Below, one piece after another: positions 1-8,321 of a DNA stretch of 64,000 nt (position 1 is its first letter; every line of letters starts with the position of its first letter). The position numbers and the translations under genes were made by a program. Under the pieces are notes generated by a model that saw nothing but the letters and a program-made list of their open reading frames with translations, searched no databases and was not told the origin of the DNA. The stretch is from Streptomyces sp. HD (GTDB taxonomy: Bacteria > Actinomycetota > Actinomycetes > Streptomycetales > Streptomycetaceae): assembly GCF_028369295.1 (NCBI RefSeq), contig NZ_JAQMYP010000036.1:43450-107449 (forward strand), given 5' to 3'.

Positions 1-96
1 CAGCTTGACCTCCAGCCGGGCGCGCTCGGGCGAGCCGGGGGCATAGCCGTGCACCGGCTCGTTGACGGGGGTGGGGACCTGGGTCACAGCGTCCAT
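1..96 (-). CDS. pruA: 1-pyrroline-5-carboxylate dehydrogenase, N-terminal fragment (runs off window)
   Basis: Only the first 32 codons are inside the window; the rest lies to the left. Read on the minus strand the protein begins MDAVTQVPTPVNEP and continues with HGYAPGSPERARLE, the typical start of actinobacterial glutamate-semialdehyde/P5C dehydrogenase, which oxidises P5C to glutamate in the second step of proline catabolism. An AAGGAG ribosome binding site sits upstream of the ATG at 94-96. It lies 33 bases downstream of the proline dehydrogenase stop, so the two genes form a proline-degradation operon. The name rests on the short N-terminus plus the neighbour; the catalytic region is not visible. 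Confidence 0.85.
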   Translation of the reverse strand, partial: MDAVTQVPTPVNEPVHGYAPGSPERARLEVKL

Positions 97-129
97 GGGT
101 TCCGTAACTCCTTACTGAGCGGTGGCGGT

Positions 130-1056
130 TCAGCCCTTGGTGATCATGCTTCGTACGAAGAACCGCAGGTTGGCGGGCTTCTCCGCGAGCCGGCGCATGA
201 AGTAGCCGTACCAGTCGGTGCCGTAGGCGGTGTAGACGCGCATGCGGTGGCCCTCGGCGGCCAGTCGCAGGTGCTCGTCGCTCCTGATCCCGTACAGCAT
301 CTGGAACTCGTACTCGTCGAGCTTGCGCCCGGCGCGCCGGGCGAGCTCCTGGGCGATGGAGATCAGACGCGGGTCGTGGGACCCGATCATCGGGTACCCG
401 GCGCCCTCCATCAGAACCTTCAGGACCCGGACGTACGCCTTGTCGATCTCGTGTTTCTGCTGGTAGGCGACCTCGGCGGGCTCCTTGTACGCCCCCTTGA
501 CCAGCCGCACCCGGCTGTCGGCCGCGGCGAGGCGGCGGGCGTCGGCCTCGGTGCGGAAAAGGTAGGCCTGGATGACGCAGCCGGTCTGCGGGAAGTCCCT
601 GCGCAGCTCCTCGTGGATGGCGAACATCGAGTCGAGGGTGGTGTGGTCCTCGGCGTCGAGCGTCACGGTGGTGCCGATCGCCGCGGCGGCCTCGACGACC
701 GGACGGACGTTGGCCAGGGCCAGCTCGTGGCCGCCGTCCAGCGCCTGCCCGAACATCGACAGCTTCACGGACATCTCGGCCCGGTCGCCCAGCTCCAGCT
801 CCTTGAGCCGGTCGATGAGCGCCAGATAGGCGTCCCGGGCGGCCGCGGCCTGTTCCGGGCGGGTGATGTCCTCGCCGACGACGTCCATCGTCAGCTCCAG
901 ACCCCGGTCGCTGAGGTCCTTGATGATCGGCACCATCTCGTCGACCGTCTCGCCCGGGATGAAGCGGTCGACGACCTGCTTGGTCACCGGAGCGGCCGAG
1001 ATCAGGCGTCGCATCCGGTCGCTGCGCGACGCGGCGAGAATCACGGGACCCAGCAC
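130..1056 (-). CDS. Proline dehydrogenase (monofunctional PRODH)
   Basis: 308-aa flavoenzyme that oxidises proline to P5C, passing electrons to FAD and the respiratory chain. The start is taken as the GTG at 1054-1056 (MLGPVILAASRSDRMRR) because GGAGGT lies just upstream; a longer reading frame to 1254 has no such signal. Family signatures are visible as QAYLFRTEADAR, VRLVKGAYKEP and YEFQMLYGIR, which line the FAD/substrate barrel. The length matches stand-alone PRODH, not bifunctional PutA. It is followed on the same strand by pruA, and the PucR-type regulator is divergent 181 bases away, so local control of proline use is likely. Confidence 0.93.
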   Translation of the reverse strand: MLGPVILAASRSDRMRRLISAAPVTKQVVDRFIPGETVDEMVPIIKDLSDRGLELTMDVVGEDITRPEQAAAARDAYLALIDRLKELELGDRAEMSVKLSMFGQALDGGHELALANVRPVVEAAAAIGTTVTLDAEDHTTLDSMFAIHEELRRDFPQTGCVIQAYLFRTEADARRLAAADSRVRLVKGAYKEPAEVAYQQKHEIDKAYVRVLKVLMEGAGYPMIGSHDPRLISIAQELARRAGRKLDEYEFQMLYGIRSDEHLRLAAEGHRMRVYTAYGTDWYGYFMRRLAEKPANLRFFVRSMITKG

Positions 1057-1237
1057 GGGGCACCTCCACAGAACAGCGAAAGGCGGCCGAATCCCAACCA
1101 TTCGGGTACGGCACGGAGAACCACCGTGAAACCTAAGGATCCCTCCGATCGTCGGCCATCGACAGCTGTCACGCATCCGTGCCGCAGATCTCAGACAGAT
1201 GTATGAAGCCCCTCGGGATATGCGGGAGAATGCCCGT

Positions 1238-2437
1238 GTGACGTCCGAATTCAAGGGTGACTACCAGGAGCTGGTAGATGAGATCTCGGAGCTCCTCGGC
1301 GCCCCCGCGACCCTGGAGAACCGGGACTTCGAGCTGATCGCCTTCGGTGCCTACGACAGCGAGGACGAGCTCGACGCGTCGGCCCTGGACCCCGTCCGCA
1401 CCCGCTCGATCCTGACCCGCCGCTCGACGTCGGCCGTCCGGACCTGGTTCGAGGGCTTCGGCATCACACGCGCGACCGGCCCGGTGCGGATCCCGCGGAC
1501 TCCGGAGGCGGGGGTGTACCGCGGACGTATTTGCCTGCCGGTACGCCATAGGAGTGTCGTGCTGGGCTACGTCTGGCTCCTCGACGACGATCCGGGCCCC
1601 ACGGACCGGCAGCTGTCGGCCGCGATGGAGGTGACCGCGCGGATCGGCGCCCTGCTCGCGGACGAGGCGCAGCACGGGGCGGACCTGAGCCGGGAGCTGC
1701 GGGCGGTGCTGACCGCCGAGCGCGGCTGGCAGGGCGACATGGCGGTCGCCGAGCTGCGCACGGCCCTGGGCGCACGCGCCGACGGCGTCCATACGGTGGT
1801 CTGCGTGGCCCCCTGGCCCTCGGCCGACCCCGACGACGCCCCGTCGGTGCGGACGGTGCCGCACGCCACCGCACTGTGCACGGTCCCGTGGGGGACGACG
1901 GGGCAGAGCCTCGCGGTGCTGGTCCGGCTGCGCTCGCCCGAGGTGCGCACGGCTGCACTGGCGGCGGCGTCCCGGCTGCTGAAGGAGAGCCCGGCGCGGC
2001 CACGGCTATCCGCTCAGGGCCCGGCACGGATGGCGGCCGGTCTCGGTGAACCCCGCACCGGCCTGGCCGACCTGGGCACCGTCTGGCAGGAGGCGTCGGC
2101 CGCGGCCCGCGCGGCCCTGGCGGAACCGCGGTTCGGCCCGGTGGCCGAGTGGTCGCGCATCGGCCCGTACCGTCTGCTGACCGCCCTCTCCCCCGACTCC
2201 GTCCACGACCCCGCGGTCACCCCTCTCCTCTCCCCCGCCCACCACGAACTCGCCCGCACCGCCGAGGTGTACCTGGACTGCGCGGGCCAGGCCGGCCGCA
2301 CCGCCGCCGAGCTGGGCATCCACCGCCAGACCCTCTACTACCGCCTCTCCCGCGTCGAACAGCTCACGGGCCTGGACCTGGACGACGGGGAGGACCGGCT
2401 GCTGCTGCACATGGCGTTGAAGGGGGCGCGGCTGTAG
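1238..2437 (+). CDS. PucR-family transcriptional regulator (likely controls proline catabolism)
   Basis: About 399 aa. The C-terminus carries the PucR-type helix-turn-helix (AGQAGRTAAELGIHRQTLYY then RLSRVEQLTG). The centre is a GGDEF-like/CdaR-type region and the N-terminus (LVDEISELLGAPATLENRDF) resembles a sensor module. The GTG at 1238 is preferred because GGGAGA lies 8 bases upstream; in-frame ATGs at 1220 and 1199 are alternatives. Divergent transcription from the PRODH/pruA operon suggests it activates those genes in response to proline or a derivative, as PutR-like PucR proteins do. The function is inferred from context; the family call is firm. Confidence 0.88.
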   Translation: MTSEFKGDYQELVDEISELLGAPATLENRDFELIAFGAYDSEDELDASALDPVRTRSILTRRSTSAVRTWFEGFGITRATGPVRIPRTPEAGVYRGRICLPVRHRSVVLGYVWLLDDDPGPTDRQLSAAMEVTARIGALLADEAQHGADLSRELRAVLTAERGWQGDMAVAELRTALGARADGVHTVVCVAPWPSADPDDAPSVRTVPHATALCTVPWGTTGQSLAVLVRLRSPEVRTAALAAASRLLKESPARPRLSAQGPARMAAGLGEPRTGLADLGTVWQEASAAARAALAEPRFGPVAEWSRIGPYRLLTALSPDSVHDPAVTPLLSPAHHELARTAEVYLDCAGQAGRTAAELGIHRQTLYYRLSRVEQLTGLDLDDGEDRLLLHMALKGARL

Positions 2438-2444
2438 GCCTGGG

Positions 2445-2707
2445 TCAGCACGCGGTGATCGCGGCGAGGGCGTCATGGAGCGTGGCACTGTCCGGTGGGG
2501 AGCTCCAGCGCACGGCGATATGACCGTCGGGGCGGACGAGCAGGACGCCCAGCGGATCCCGACCCCACCGGCCGGCGTGCTCGGCGGGCAGGATCGCGAC
2601 GCGCAGCGGCCGTCCAGCAGCCCCGGCCCGGCCCACCCGCGCAGCACGCCCGCCTTCCAGCAGAGGTTGTGCACATCGGCGACACCGCGACCCGCCCCGT
2701 CGCACCC
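2445..2707 (-). pseudogene. Decayed C-terminal remnant of a FAD-dependent aromatic hydroxylase (PheA/TfdB type)
   Basis: Two minus-strand frames each carry part of one family. From about 2707 downwards one frame reads DVHNLCWKAGVLRGWAGPGL, a close match to the HNLAWKLxxVLRGxAGPxLLD block before the C-terminal domain of FAD-dependent ring hydroxylases. A second frame then gives DPLGVLLVRPDGHIAVRW, the usual C-terminal LLVRPDGHVAWR motif, and ends at a stop at 2445. The catalytic N-terminus is gone and the sequence between the two blocks is shortened and frameshifted. It is flanked by the PucR gene and the metal-type operator of the ABC cassette, suggesting insertion or deletion here. Fills the 353-base gap between genes. 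Confidence 0.7.
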
Positions 2708-2718
2708 GACCCGATTAT

Positions 2719-2733
2719 TGGAAATGATTGTCA
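2719..2733. promoter_or_regulatory. Zur/Fur-type operator overlapping the ABC-cassette promoter
   Basis: TGGAAATGATTGTCA differs at only two positions from the 15-base palindrome TGAAAATGATTTTCA recalled for streptomycete Zur. An overlapping perfect palindrome, ATGAT-TGTC-ATCAT, runs 2724-2737. A possible promoter is TTGGAA (2718-2723), 16 bases, then TACGGT (2740-2745), so the box covers the -35 region, as expected for a repressor. The GTG of the binding-protein gene follows at 2790 with a GGAGGG site. A generic Fur box is an alternative reading. Confidence 0.6.
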
Positions 2734-2789
2734 TCATGCTACGGTCACGGCAACCGCTCTCTTGACCGCCCTTTTACCCGGAGGGTCCC

Positions 2790-4283
2790 GTGCGCCTGCC
2801 CGCCCGCCGCCTGCTCCCCGTCACCGCCGTCACCGCGGCCTCCGCCCTGCTCACCGGCTGCTTCGCCGGGGCGGAGTCCACCGCGGACCCGGCGGACGGC
2901 AAGCGCATCCGAGTCGCGATGATGCAGCCCCCGCGCTCCGGGCTGTCCCCGCTCTCGGACGACGCGTTCAAGCTGTCCCGCTGGTCGACGGCCGAGACCC
3001 TCGTGAAACTCGACGACGACGGTGACGCCCGACCCGCGCTCGCCACCAAGTGGCAGCAGTCCGGCCGTACCTGGAGCTTCGAGATACGCGACGGCGTCAC
3101 CTTCCACGACGGCACGAAGCTGGACGCCGACGCCGTCGTACGCTCCCTCACCAGGGCGGCCACGGCATCCCCCAAGCCCCGCATCCTCGACGGCGTCGAG
3201 CTGACCGCGAAGGCCGCCGGGGACAAGGTCACCGTCACGACCGCCACCGAGGACCCCCTGGTCCCGCAGCGGCTCAGCTCACCGCAGCTGTCGATCCTGG
3301 CGGCGAAGGCGTACCGGGGGAAGACGGTGAACCCCGTCGGCGCCGGCACCGGCCCCTTCGAGCTCACGAAGGTCAACGGCACGGCCTCCGCCACCCTCGA
3401 CCGCTACGCCGCCTACTGGGGCGGCAAGGCCAAGGCCCCGGGAATCGACGTGACGTTCGTCCCCGACGGGACCGCCCGCGCGGCGGCGCTGCGCAGCGGC
3501 GAGGCGGACATCGTGGAGGCGATCCCGGTGTCGCAGGCCGCGGTGCTCGACCAGGACCTGATCACCGAGGTCCCGATGCCGCGCACCAACACCCTGTACC
3601 TGAACACCGAGAGGGGCGCGTTCAAGGACGCCTCGCTGCGGGCGGCGGCCCGCGAGGCCATCGACGCCGAGGCCATCGTGAAGGGCGTGTACGAGGGTCG
3701 CGCCGATGTCGCCGAGGGGCTGCTGGGGCCGGCGCTGCCGTGGGCGGCCGAGCTGCGAAAGCCGGTCACTCGGGGCGCCGGGGCCGGGAAGCCGGGCGGT
3801 GCGGCGATCACCATCGGGACGTACACCGAACGCTCGGAGATGCCCGAGGTGGCGGCCACGCTGCAACAGCAGCTCCAGAAGGCCGGGTTCAAGGTGAAGC
3901 TCGACGTCCGCGAGTACACCAACATCGAGGCCGACGCCCTGGCCGGCCGGTTCGACGCGTTCGTCCTCTCCCGCGCCACCGTCCTCGACTCCGGTGACCC
4001 GGCCGCGTACCTCTACAGCGACTTCGCCTCCGACGGCACCTTCAACCTGTCGCGGCTCGCCGACAAGGGCGTCGACAAGGCCCTGCGCAAGGCCGCCGAC
4101 ACCAAGGTCGGGGACGCCCGCCGCAGGGCGGTCGTCGAGGCCGAGGCCGCCGTGCTCGCCCGGGACGCGGCCGTCCCGATGCTCCATGAGCGGGTGATCC
4201 AGGGCGACGCCGACGGCGTGGTGAACGCCGCTCACGACCCGCGCGAGCGTGAACTCGTCACCGCGCACACATACGTCAAGTGA
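2790..4283 (+). CDS. ABC transporter substrate-binding lipoprotein, peptide/nickel/metallophore family (SBP_bac_5)
   Basis: 497-aa extracytoplasmic receptor of the DppA/NikA/CntA class. The start is GTG at 2790 with GGAGGG upstream. An N-terminal signal ends in a lipobox with Cys24 (SALLTGC), so it is membrane-anchored. Family landmarks are WSFEIRDGVTFHDG (about residues 92-105), GTGPFELTKVNG, YLNTERGAFKD followed by AAREAIDAE, and GRFDAFVLS. It is the first gene of a four-gene cassette (receptor, fused permease, two ATPases) joined by start/stop overlaps. The metal-type operator upstream suggests a metal chelate or metallophore as cargo rather than a nutrient peptide; that is inference. Confidence 0.88.
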   Translation: MRLPARRLLPVTAVTAASALLTGCFAGAESTADPADGKRIRVAMMQPPRSGLSPLSDDAFKLSRWSTAETLVKLDDDGDARPALATKWQQSGRTWSFEIRDGVTFHDGTKLDADAVVRSLTRAATASPKPRILDGVELTAKAAGDKVTVTTATEDPLVPQRLSSPQLSILAAKAYRGKTVNPVGAGTGPFELTKVNGTASATLDRYAAYWGGKAKAPGIDVTFVPDGTARAAALRSGEADIVEAIPVSQAAVLDQDLITEVPMPRTNTLYLNTERGAFKDASLRAAAREAIDAEAIVKGVYEGRADVAEGLLGPALPWAAELRKPVTRGAGAGKPGGAAITIGTYTERSEMPEVAATLQQQLQKAGFKVKLDVREYTNIEADALAGRFDAFVLSRATVLDSGDPAAYLYSDFASDGTFNLSRLADKGVDKALRKAADTKVGDARRRAVVEAEAAVLARDAAVPMLHERVIQGDADGVVNAAHDPRERELVTAHTYVK

Positions 4284-6058
4284 GGTTCACGGCAAGGAGG
4301 CCGGTCAGCCCGGCCGGGCTGACCCGCTTCGGCTGTCTCGTCGCCGTCCTGGCCACCGTCGGCCTGCTGCCCTGGCTCTCGCACCGGGACCCGGCGCTCA
4401 CCGTGCTGCGCGCCCGGTCGGCCGAGCGGGAGCCGACCGAGGAGGCCCTGTCCGCGATCCGCGAGGACCTGGGACTGGACGCCGGTCCCCTTTCCCTGCT
4501 GGGTCGTTGGGCCTCGGACCTGCTGCACGGCGACTTCGGCACCTCCTGGGTGTCGGGCACCGACGTGCTGCCGTCCGTCGTCGCGGGGCTCCAGGTGTCG
4601 CTGGGCCTGATGGGCGCGGCACTCGGCGTCGCGGTCGTGCTGGGCGCCCTGCTGGTGGCGCCGGTGCTGGTGCGCGGGCGCGGATCGGCCGGCGCCTTCG
4701 CCGCCATGCTCGCCGCGGTTCCCGAGTTCCTGCTGGCCACTGTCGCGCTGCTGGTGTGCGGGGTGTGGCTGGGCTGGCTGCCGACGGCCGGCTGGGCGGG
4801 CCCCGAGTATCTGGTGCTGCCCGCGATCGCCCTCGGCGTCCCGGCGGGCGGTCTGCTCGGCCGACTGGTCGCGGACGCGCTGCCCGCCGTCCTCGACGAA
4901 CGGTGGGTGGAGCTGTGGCGGGGCGCGGGAGTGAGCCGTACGGCGATCGCGACGGCCGCCCTCAAGCGCGTACTGCCGCCGCTGGTACCGCAGTTCGGGA
5001 TGGCCGCCGTCGGCCTGACCGGCGGGGCGGTCGCGGTGGAGATGGTGTTCGCGGTGCCCGGCATCGGCCGTACCGCGCTCGGCGCGGCCAAGTCGCAGGA
5101 TCTTCCGCTGCTCCAGGGTTCGGTGCTGGCGTTGCTGCTGCTCGGCCTGGTCGCGGGCGTGTCGGCGGCGCTCGCGCGGCGGTGGCTGCTGGGCCCCGCA
5201 CTGCGTGACGCCGGTCTGACGCTGCCCCCGGCCCGCCCGGTCCGCGCCCACCCGGCGATCCCGCTGACCCTGTTCACGGTCCTCGCCGTGACCATCGGCT
5301 GGGGCCTGCTGCGCGACCCGTACACCGTGCACACGGCCGCCCGCCTCGCCGCCCCCACCTGGGCGCACCCGCTCGGCACCGACGCCCTCGGCCGCGACGT
5401 CCTCGCGCGGCTCGGCCACGGTGCCGCCTCGACGGTCGGCACGGCCGCCGCCATCTGCGTACTGAGCCTGCTGGTCGCGCTCGCCCTCGGCTTCCTGCCC
5501 GGCGTCGCGGCGGGCGCGGCGGACATCGCCAACGCCCTGCCCCCGGTGATCGTCGGCATCCTGGTCGCCGCGGCGACCGGCCCCGGCACGGGCGGCGCGG
5601 CCCTCGCCGTGGCCCTGATCTCCTGGCCCGCGCTGTCCGCGCACGCGGCGGCGCTGGTGCAGGAGGTGCGGGCGTCGGCGTTCCTGACCGCCCAACGGGC
5701 CATGGGTGCGAGCCCGTTCTGGATCCTCACCCGGCACGTCCTGCCGTCCGTCGCCGCCCCGGTCGCCCGCCACGCCCTGCTCCGGCTGCCCGGCATCGCG
5801 CTCGCCCTGGCCTCCCTCGGCTTCCTGGGCCTCGGCGCCCAGCCGCCCGCCCCCGAGTGGGGCCTGCTGCTCGACGAGTCCCGCGCCTACGTCGAACGCG
5901 CCCCCTGGGCCGCTCTCGCCCCGGCCGTCGCCCTGGCCCTCCTCGCGGGGCTGGCGGTGTCCGGGGCGGCGGCCGTGCAGGGCCGGAGGACACGGCGAGT
6001 CGCACCGTCGGCGAAGAAGCCCGCGGCGAAGAAGAAGGGGGCCTGCGTTGCCGTCTGA
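4280..6058 (+). CDS. Fused two-domain ABC permease (DppB-like + DppC-like), metal/peptide importer
   Basis: 592 aa, about twice the length of one permease. Residues about 10-310 are a DppB-type module (an ABC EAA loop around VELWRGAGVSRTAIA and FAVPGIGRTALGAAKSQD). Residues about 325-575 are a DppC-type module (PLGTDALGRDVLARLGHGA, EAA loop EVRASAFLTAQRAMGASPFW, LGFLGLGAQPPAPEWG). Normally these are two proteins that heterodimerise. The C-terminal tail is Lys-rich (KKPAAKKKG). The GTG at 4280 overlaps the receptor stop by four bases (GTGA), implying coupled translation. No frameshift or stop separates the modules, so this is a true fusion. Confidence 0.9.
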   Translation: MRFTARRPVSPAGLTRFGCLVAVLATVGLLPWLSHRDPALTVLRARSAEREPTEEALSAIREDLGLDAGPLSLLGRWASDLLHGDFGTSWVSGTDVLPSVVAGLQVSLGLMGAALGVAVVLGALLVAPVLVRGRGSAGAFAAMLAAVPEFLLATVALLVCGVWLGWLPTAGWAGPEYLVLPAIALGVPAGGLLGRLVADALPAVLDERWVELWRGAGVSRTAIATAALKRVLPPLVPQFGMAAVGLTGGAVAVEMVFAVPGIGRTALGAAKSQDLPLLQGSVLALLLLGLVAGVSAALARRWLLGPALRDAGLTLPPARPVRAHPAIPLTLFTVLAVTIGWGLLRDPYTVHTAARLAAPTWAHPLGTDALGRDVLARLGHGAASTVGTAAAICVLSLLVALALGFLPGVAAGAADIANALPPVIVGILVAAATGPGTGGAALAVALISWPALSAHAAALVQEVRASAFLTAQRAMGASPFWILTRHVLPSVAAPVARHALLRLPGIALALASLGFLGLGAQPPAPEWGLLLDESRAYVERAPWAALAPAVALALLAGLAVSGAAAVQGRRTRRVAPSAKKPAAKKKGACVAV

Positions 6059-7001
6059 TGTGCTCCTCTCGGTGCGCGAGCTGCGGATCGCCTTCGACGG
6101 CATCGAGGTCGTACGCGGTCTGTCCTTCGACGTCCGCCCGCGCGAGGCCCTCGCGATCGTCGGCGAGTCGGGCGCGGGCAAGTCCCTCACCGCCCGGGCG
6201 CTGCTGGGCATGCTGCCCCGGGGCGCGACGAGGAGCGGGACGATCGAGCCGGACCTCGCGCCGCACCGCGGCCGCCGTATCTCCCTCGTCCCGCAGGACG
6301 CCCTGTCCGCCCTCTCCCCCGTGCATCCGGTGGGCGACCAACTCGCCGCCGCCGTACGGTCGGTGGCCCGTGTCTCCCGCAAGGAGGCCCGCACCCGGGC
6401 GGTCGCCGCGCTCGACCGGGTCGGCATCCCGGACGCGGCCCGCAAGGCACGGGCGTATCCGCACGAGTACTCCGGCGGCATGCGCCAGCGCGCGGTCATC
6501 GCCATGGCGACGATCAACGAACCCGACGTCGTGGTCGCCGACGAGCCCACCACCGCCCTGGACGAGGAGCGCCGCGACCAGGTGCTGCGGGTGCTCGCCG
6601 AGCAGCGGGAGGCCGTGGGCGCCGCGCTCGTCCTCGTCACCCACGACATGGACGTCGTACGGGACCACGCGGACCGTGTGCTGGTCATGTACGCCGGGCG
6701 CCTCACCGAACTCGGCCGGGCGGGCAAGGTGCTGGACCGCCCCCGCGCCCCCTACACGGCGGGCCTGCTGGCCTCCCTCCCCCAGCACGCACCCCCGGGC
6801 CGTCGCCTCCCCGCCCTGCGCGGCACCCCGCCGGCCCCGGCCGCCCTCCCTCCGGGCTGCGCCTTCGCCCCGCGCTGCCCGCTCGCGGCGGGCCCCTGCC
6901 ATACGGCGGAGCCGGAGCCGCAGGAGGTGGAGGGACGGCTGGTGGCCTGCCACCGGTGGGCCGAACTCCCTTATCCGGCAACGGAGTTGTTTCATGAGTG
7001 A
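6048..7001 (+). CDS. ABC transporter ATP-binding protein (DppD/OppD-like)
   Basis: About 317 aa. Walker A GESGAGKS, signature YSGGMRQRAV, Walker B VVVADEPTTALD and the H-loop VTHDMDV are all present. The C-terminal extension PPGCAFAPRCPLAAGPC is the Cys-containing oligopeptide/dipeptide-type tail (oligo_HPY) of this subfamily. I chose the TTG at 6048 because an AAGGGG site lies 7 bases upstream; GTG at 6060 is an alternative. It overlaps the permease end by 11 bases. With the next gene it forms the heterodimeric motor of the importer. Confidence 0.9.
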   Translation: MPSDVLLSVRELRIAFDGIEVVRGLSFDVRPREALAIVGESGAGKSLTARALLGMLPRGATRSGTIEPDLAPHRGRRISLVPQDALSALSPVHPVGDQLAAAVRSVARVSRKEARTRAVAALDRVGIPDAARKARAYPHEYSGGMRQRAVIAMATINEPDVVVADEPTTALDEERRDQVLRVLAEQREAVGAALVLVTHDMDVVRDHADRVLVMYAGRLTELGRAGKVLDRPRAPYTAGLLASLPQHAPPGRRLPALRGTPPAPAALPPGCAFAPRCPLAAGPCHTAEPEPQEVEGRLVACHRWAELPYPATELFHE

Positions 7002-7707
7002 CGCCCTGCTCGACGTCCGCGACCTCGTCGTCCGCTACGGCGACGCGACCGCCGTGGACCGCGTCTCCTTCACCCTGGCCCCCGGCGAGACCCTCGCCCT
7101 CAACGGCCCGTCCGGCTGCGGCAAGTCCTCGACAGCCCTGGCCGTCCTGCAGCTGCGCCGCCCGGATTCCGGCGAAGTCCGCTTCGAGGGCCGGGAGTTG
7201 ACGACCCTCACCGAACCGGAGCTGCGCCCGCTCCGCCCGCGTATGCAACCCGTCTTCCAGGACCCGTACGGCTCACTGAGCCCTCGCCACCGCATCCGCG
7301 ACGCGGTGGCCGAGCCGCTGAAGGTGCGGGGCCGCTGGAACGGCAGCGACGGCCCCGCCCGGGTCGCCGAACTCCTCGACCGGGTCGGCCTGGACCCGTC
7401 GTACGGCGACCGGCGTCCGCACGAACTCTCCGGCGGGCAGTGCCAACGCGTCGGCATCGCCCGCGCACTGGCCTCGGACCCCCGCCTGCTGATCCTCGAC
7501 GAACCCGTCTCGTCCCTCGACCCCTCGGTCCGGGCCGGCGTGCTGAACCTGCTCGCCGACCTCCAGGACGACCTCGGGCTCGGCTACCTGTTCATCTGCC
7601 ACGACCGGGCCGTCGTACGGCATGTCGCGGACCGGGTGCTGGAGATGCGGGACGGGCGGGTCAGGTCCGAGTGGCGGCCTCGATCACCTGACGCAGCCCC
7701 TCGGTGA
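6994..7707 (+). CDS. ABC transporter ATP-binding protein (DppF/OppF-like, short form)
   Basis: 237 aa with complete motor motifs: Walker A GPSGCGKSS, Q-loop VFQDPYGSLSP, signature LSGGQCQRVG, Walker B LLILDEPVSSLD, and H-loop ICHDRAVV. It lacks the Cys-rich C-terminal extension present in the housekeeping OppF of this window, so it is a compact form. The ATG at 6994 overlaps the preceding stop by eight bases. Its 3' end overlaps the convergent TetR gene by 47 bases. Last gene of the metal-type cassette. Confidence 0.88.
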   Translation: MSDALLDVRDLVVRYGDATAVDRVSFTLAPGETLALNGPSGCGKSSTALAVLQLRRPDSGEVRFEGRELTTLTEPELRPLRPRMQPVFQDPYGSLSPRHRIRDAVAEPLKVRGRWNGSDGPARVAELLDRVGLDPSYGDRRPHELSGGQCQRVGIARALASDPRLLILDEPVSSLDPSVRAGVLNLLADLQDDLGLGYLFICHDRAVVRHVADRVLEMRDGRVRSEWRPRSPDAAPR

Positions 7708-8245
7708 GCTGCTCCGCGGTGGGCGCGGTCTTCGGGTCGAAGGTCCACTGCGCGATGATCCCGGTCATCAGGGTCACGTAGAACATGCCGAGGGTGTCCG
7801 CGGCCTCGTCCGGCACGTCCTCCTCCCGCCCGCCCATGAGCAGCGGAATCAGTCCGCGCCCGGCCTCCCGCTGGGCCGCCGCGAGATGGTCGCGGACCTC
7901 GGGCAGCTGGTCGCCCATGACGACGATCTCCATGCTGAGACGCCACATCGAACCGGGTTCGCGCATGGTGCCGATGATGTTCGACCACACCTGCCGGAAC
8001 CGTTCGACCGAGCCGGGCTCGGCGGTGATCCCGCCGGCCCCGTCGCCCTCGAACGCGTCGCCCATCCCCTCGACCAGCGACACATAAGCCTGCGCGAGCA
8101 ACGCGTCCTTCGAGCCGTAGTGGTAGCCGATCGAGGCCAGGTTGGTCCCCGACTCCTTGACGATGTCGCGCGCGGTGGTGCGCACGAACCCCTTCCCCAG
8201 CAGGCAGCGCTTGGCGCCTTCGAGCAGATCCTCACGGTGTCCCAT
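7661..8245 (-). CDS. TetR/AcrR-family repressor, probable regulator of the divergent MFS exporter
   Basis: 194 aa. The N-terminal HTH is KGFVRTTARDIVKESGTNLA followed by SIGYHYGSKDALL, a standard TetR DNA-binding domain; the rest is an all-helical ligand/dimer domain with no specific match I can name. The ATG at 8245 has no Shine-Dalgarno. A TAGGCT -10 (complement of 8252-8257) places transcription start at the ATG, so the mRNA is probably leaderless. It faces the MFS gene across 76 bases holding two direct operator copies, the usual layout for an autoregulated drug-responsive repressor. Its last 47 bases overlap the convergent ABC ATPase gene. Confidence 0.9.
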   Translation of the reverse strand: MGHREDLLEGAKRCLLGKGFVRTTARDIVKESGTNLASIGYHYGSKDALLAQAYVSLVEGMGDAFEGDGAGGITAEPGSVERFRQVWSNIIGTMREPGSMWRLSMEIVVMGDQLPEVRDHLAAAQREAGRGLIPLLMGGREEDVPDEAADTLGMFYVTLMTGIIAQWTFDPKTAPTAEQLTEGLRQVIEAATRT

Positions 8246-8251
8246 GCGCTC

Positions 8252-8314
8252 AGCCTATCTAGACAAGCGATTTATACAAGCGTCATAGACAAGCGTTTAA
8301 TACGCTCGTATAGT
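8252..8314. promoter_or_regulatory. Divergent promoters with duplicated TetR operator
   Basis: TAGACAAGCGATTTATAC (8260-8277) and TAGACAAGCGTTTAATAC (8286-8303) are near-identical direct repeats with a 26-base period. The second also contains the inverted arms GCGT/ACGC (8293-8305). MFS promoter: TAGACA (8286-8291), 17 bases, TATAGT (8309-8314). TetR promoter on the other strand: TTGTAT (complement of 8274-8279), 16 bases, TAGGCT (complement of 8252-8257). Each repeat covers one -35 element, so one repressor could shut both promoters. Confidence 0.7.
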
Positions 8315-8321
8315 CACCGGC

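Noticed and set aside
49..1206. 385-aa plus-strand open frame opposite proline dehydrogenase
   Set aside because: Antisense shadow produced by GC-rich third positions; no family match, and the minus-strand gene has all PRODH motifs.
4232..6727. 831-aa minus-strand frame opposite the fused permease and ATPase
   Set aside because: Low-complexity Arg/Gly/Gln shadow with no domain; permease and ATPase motifs are clear on the plus strand.
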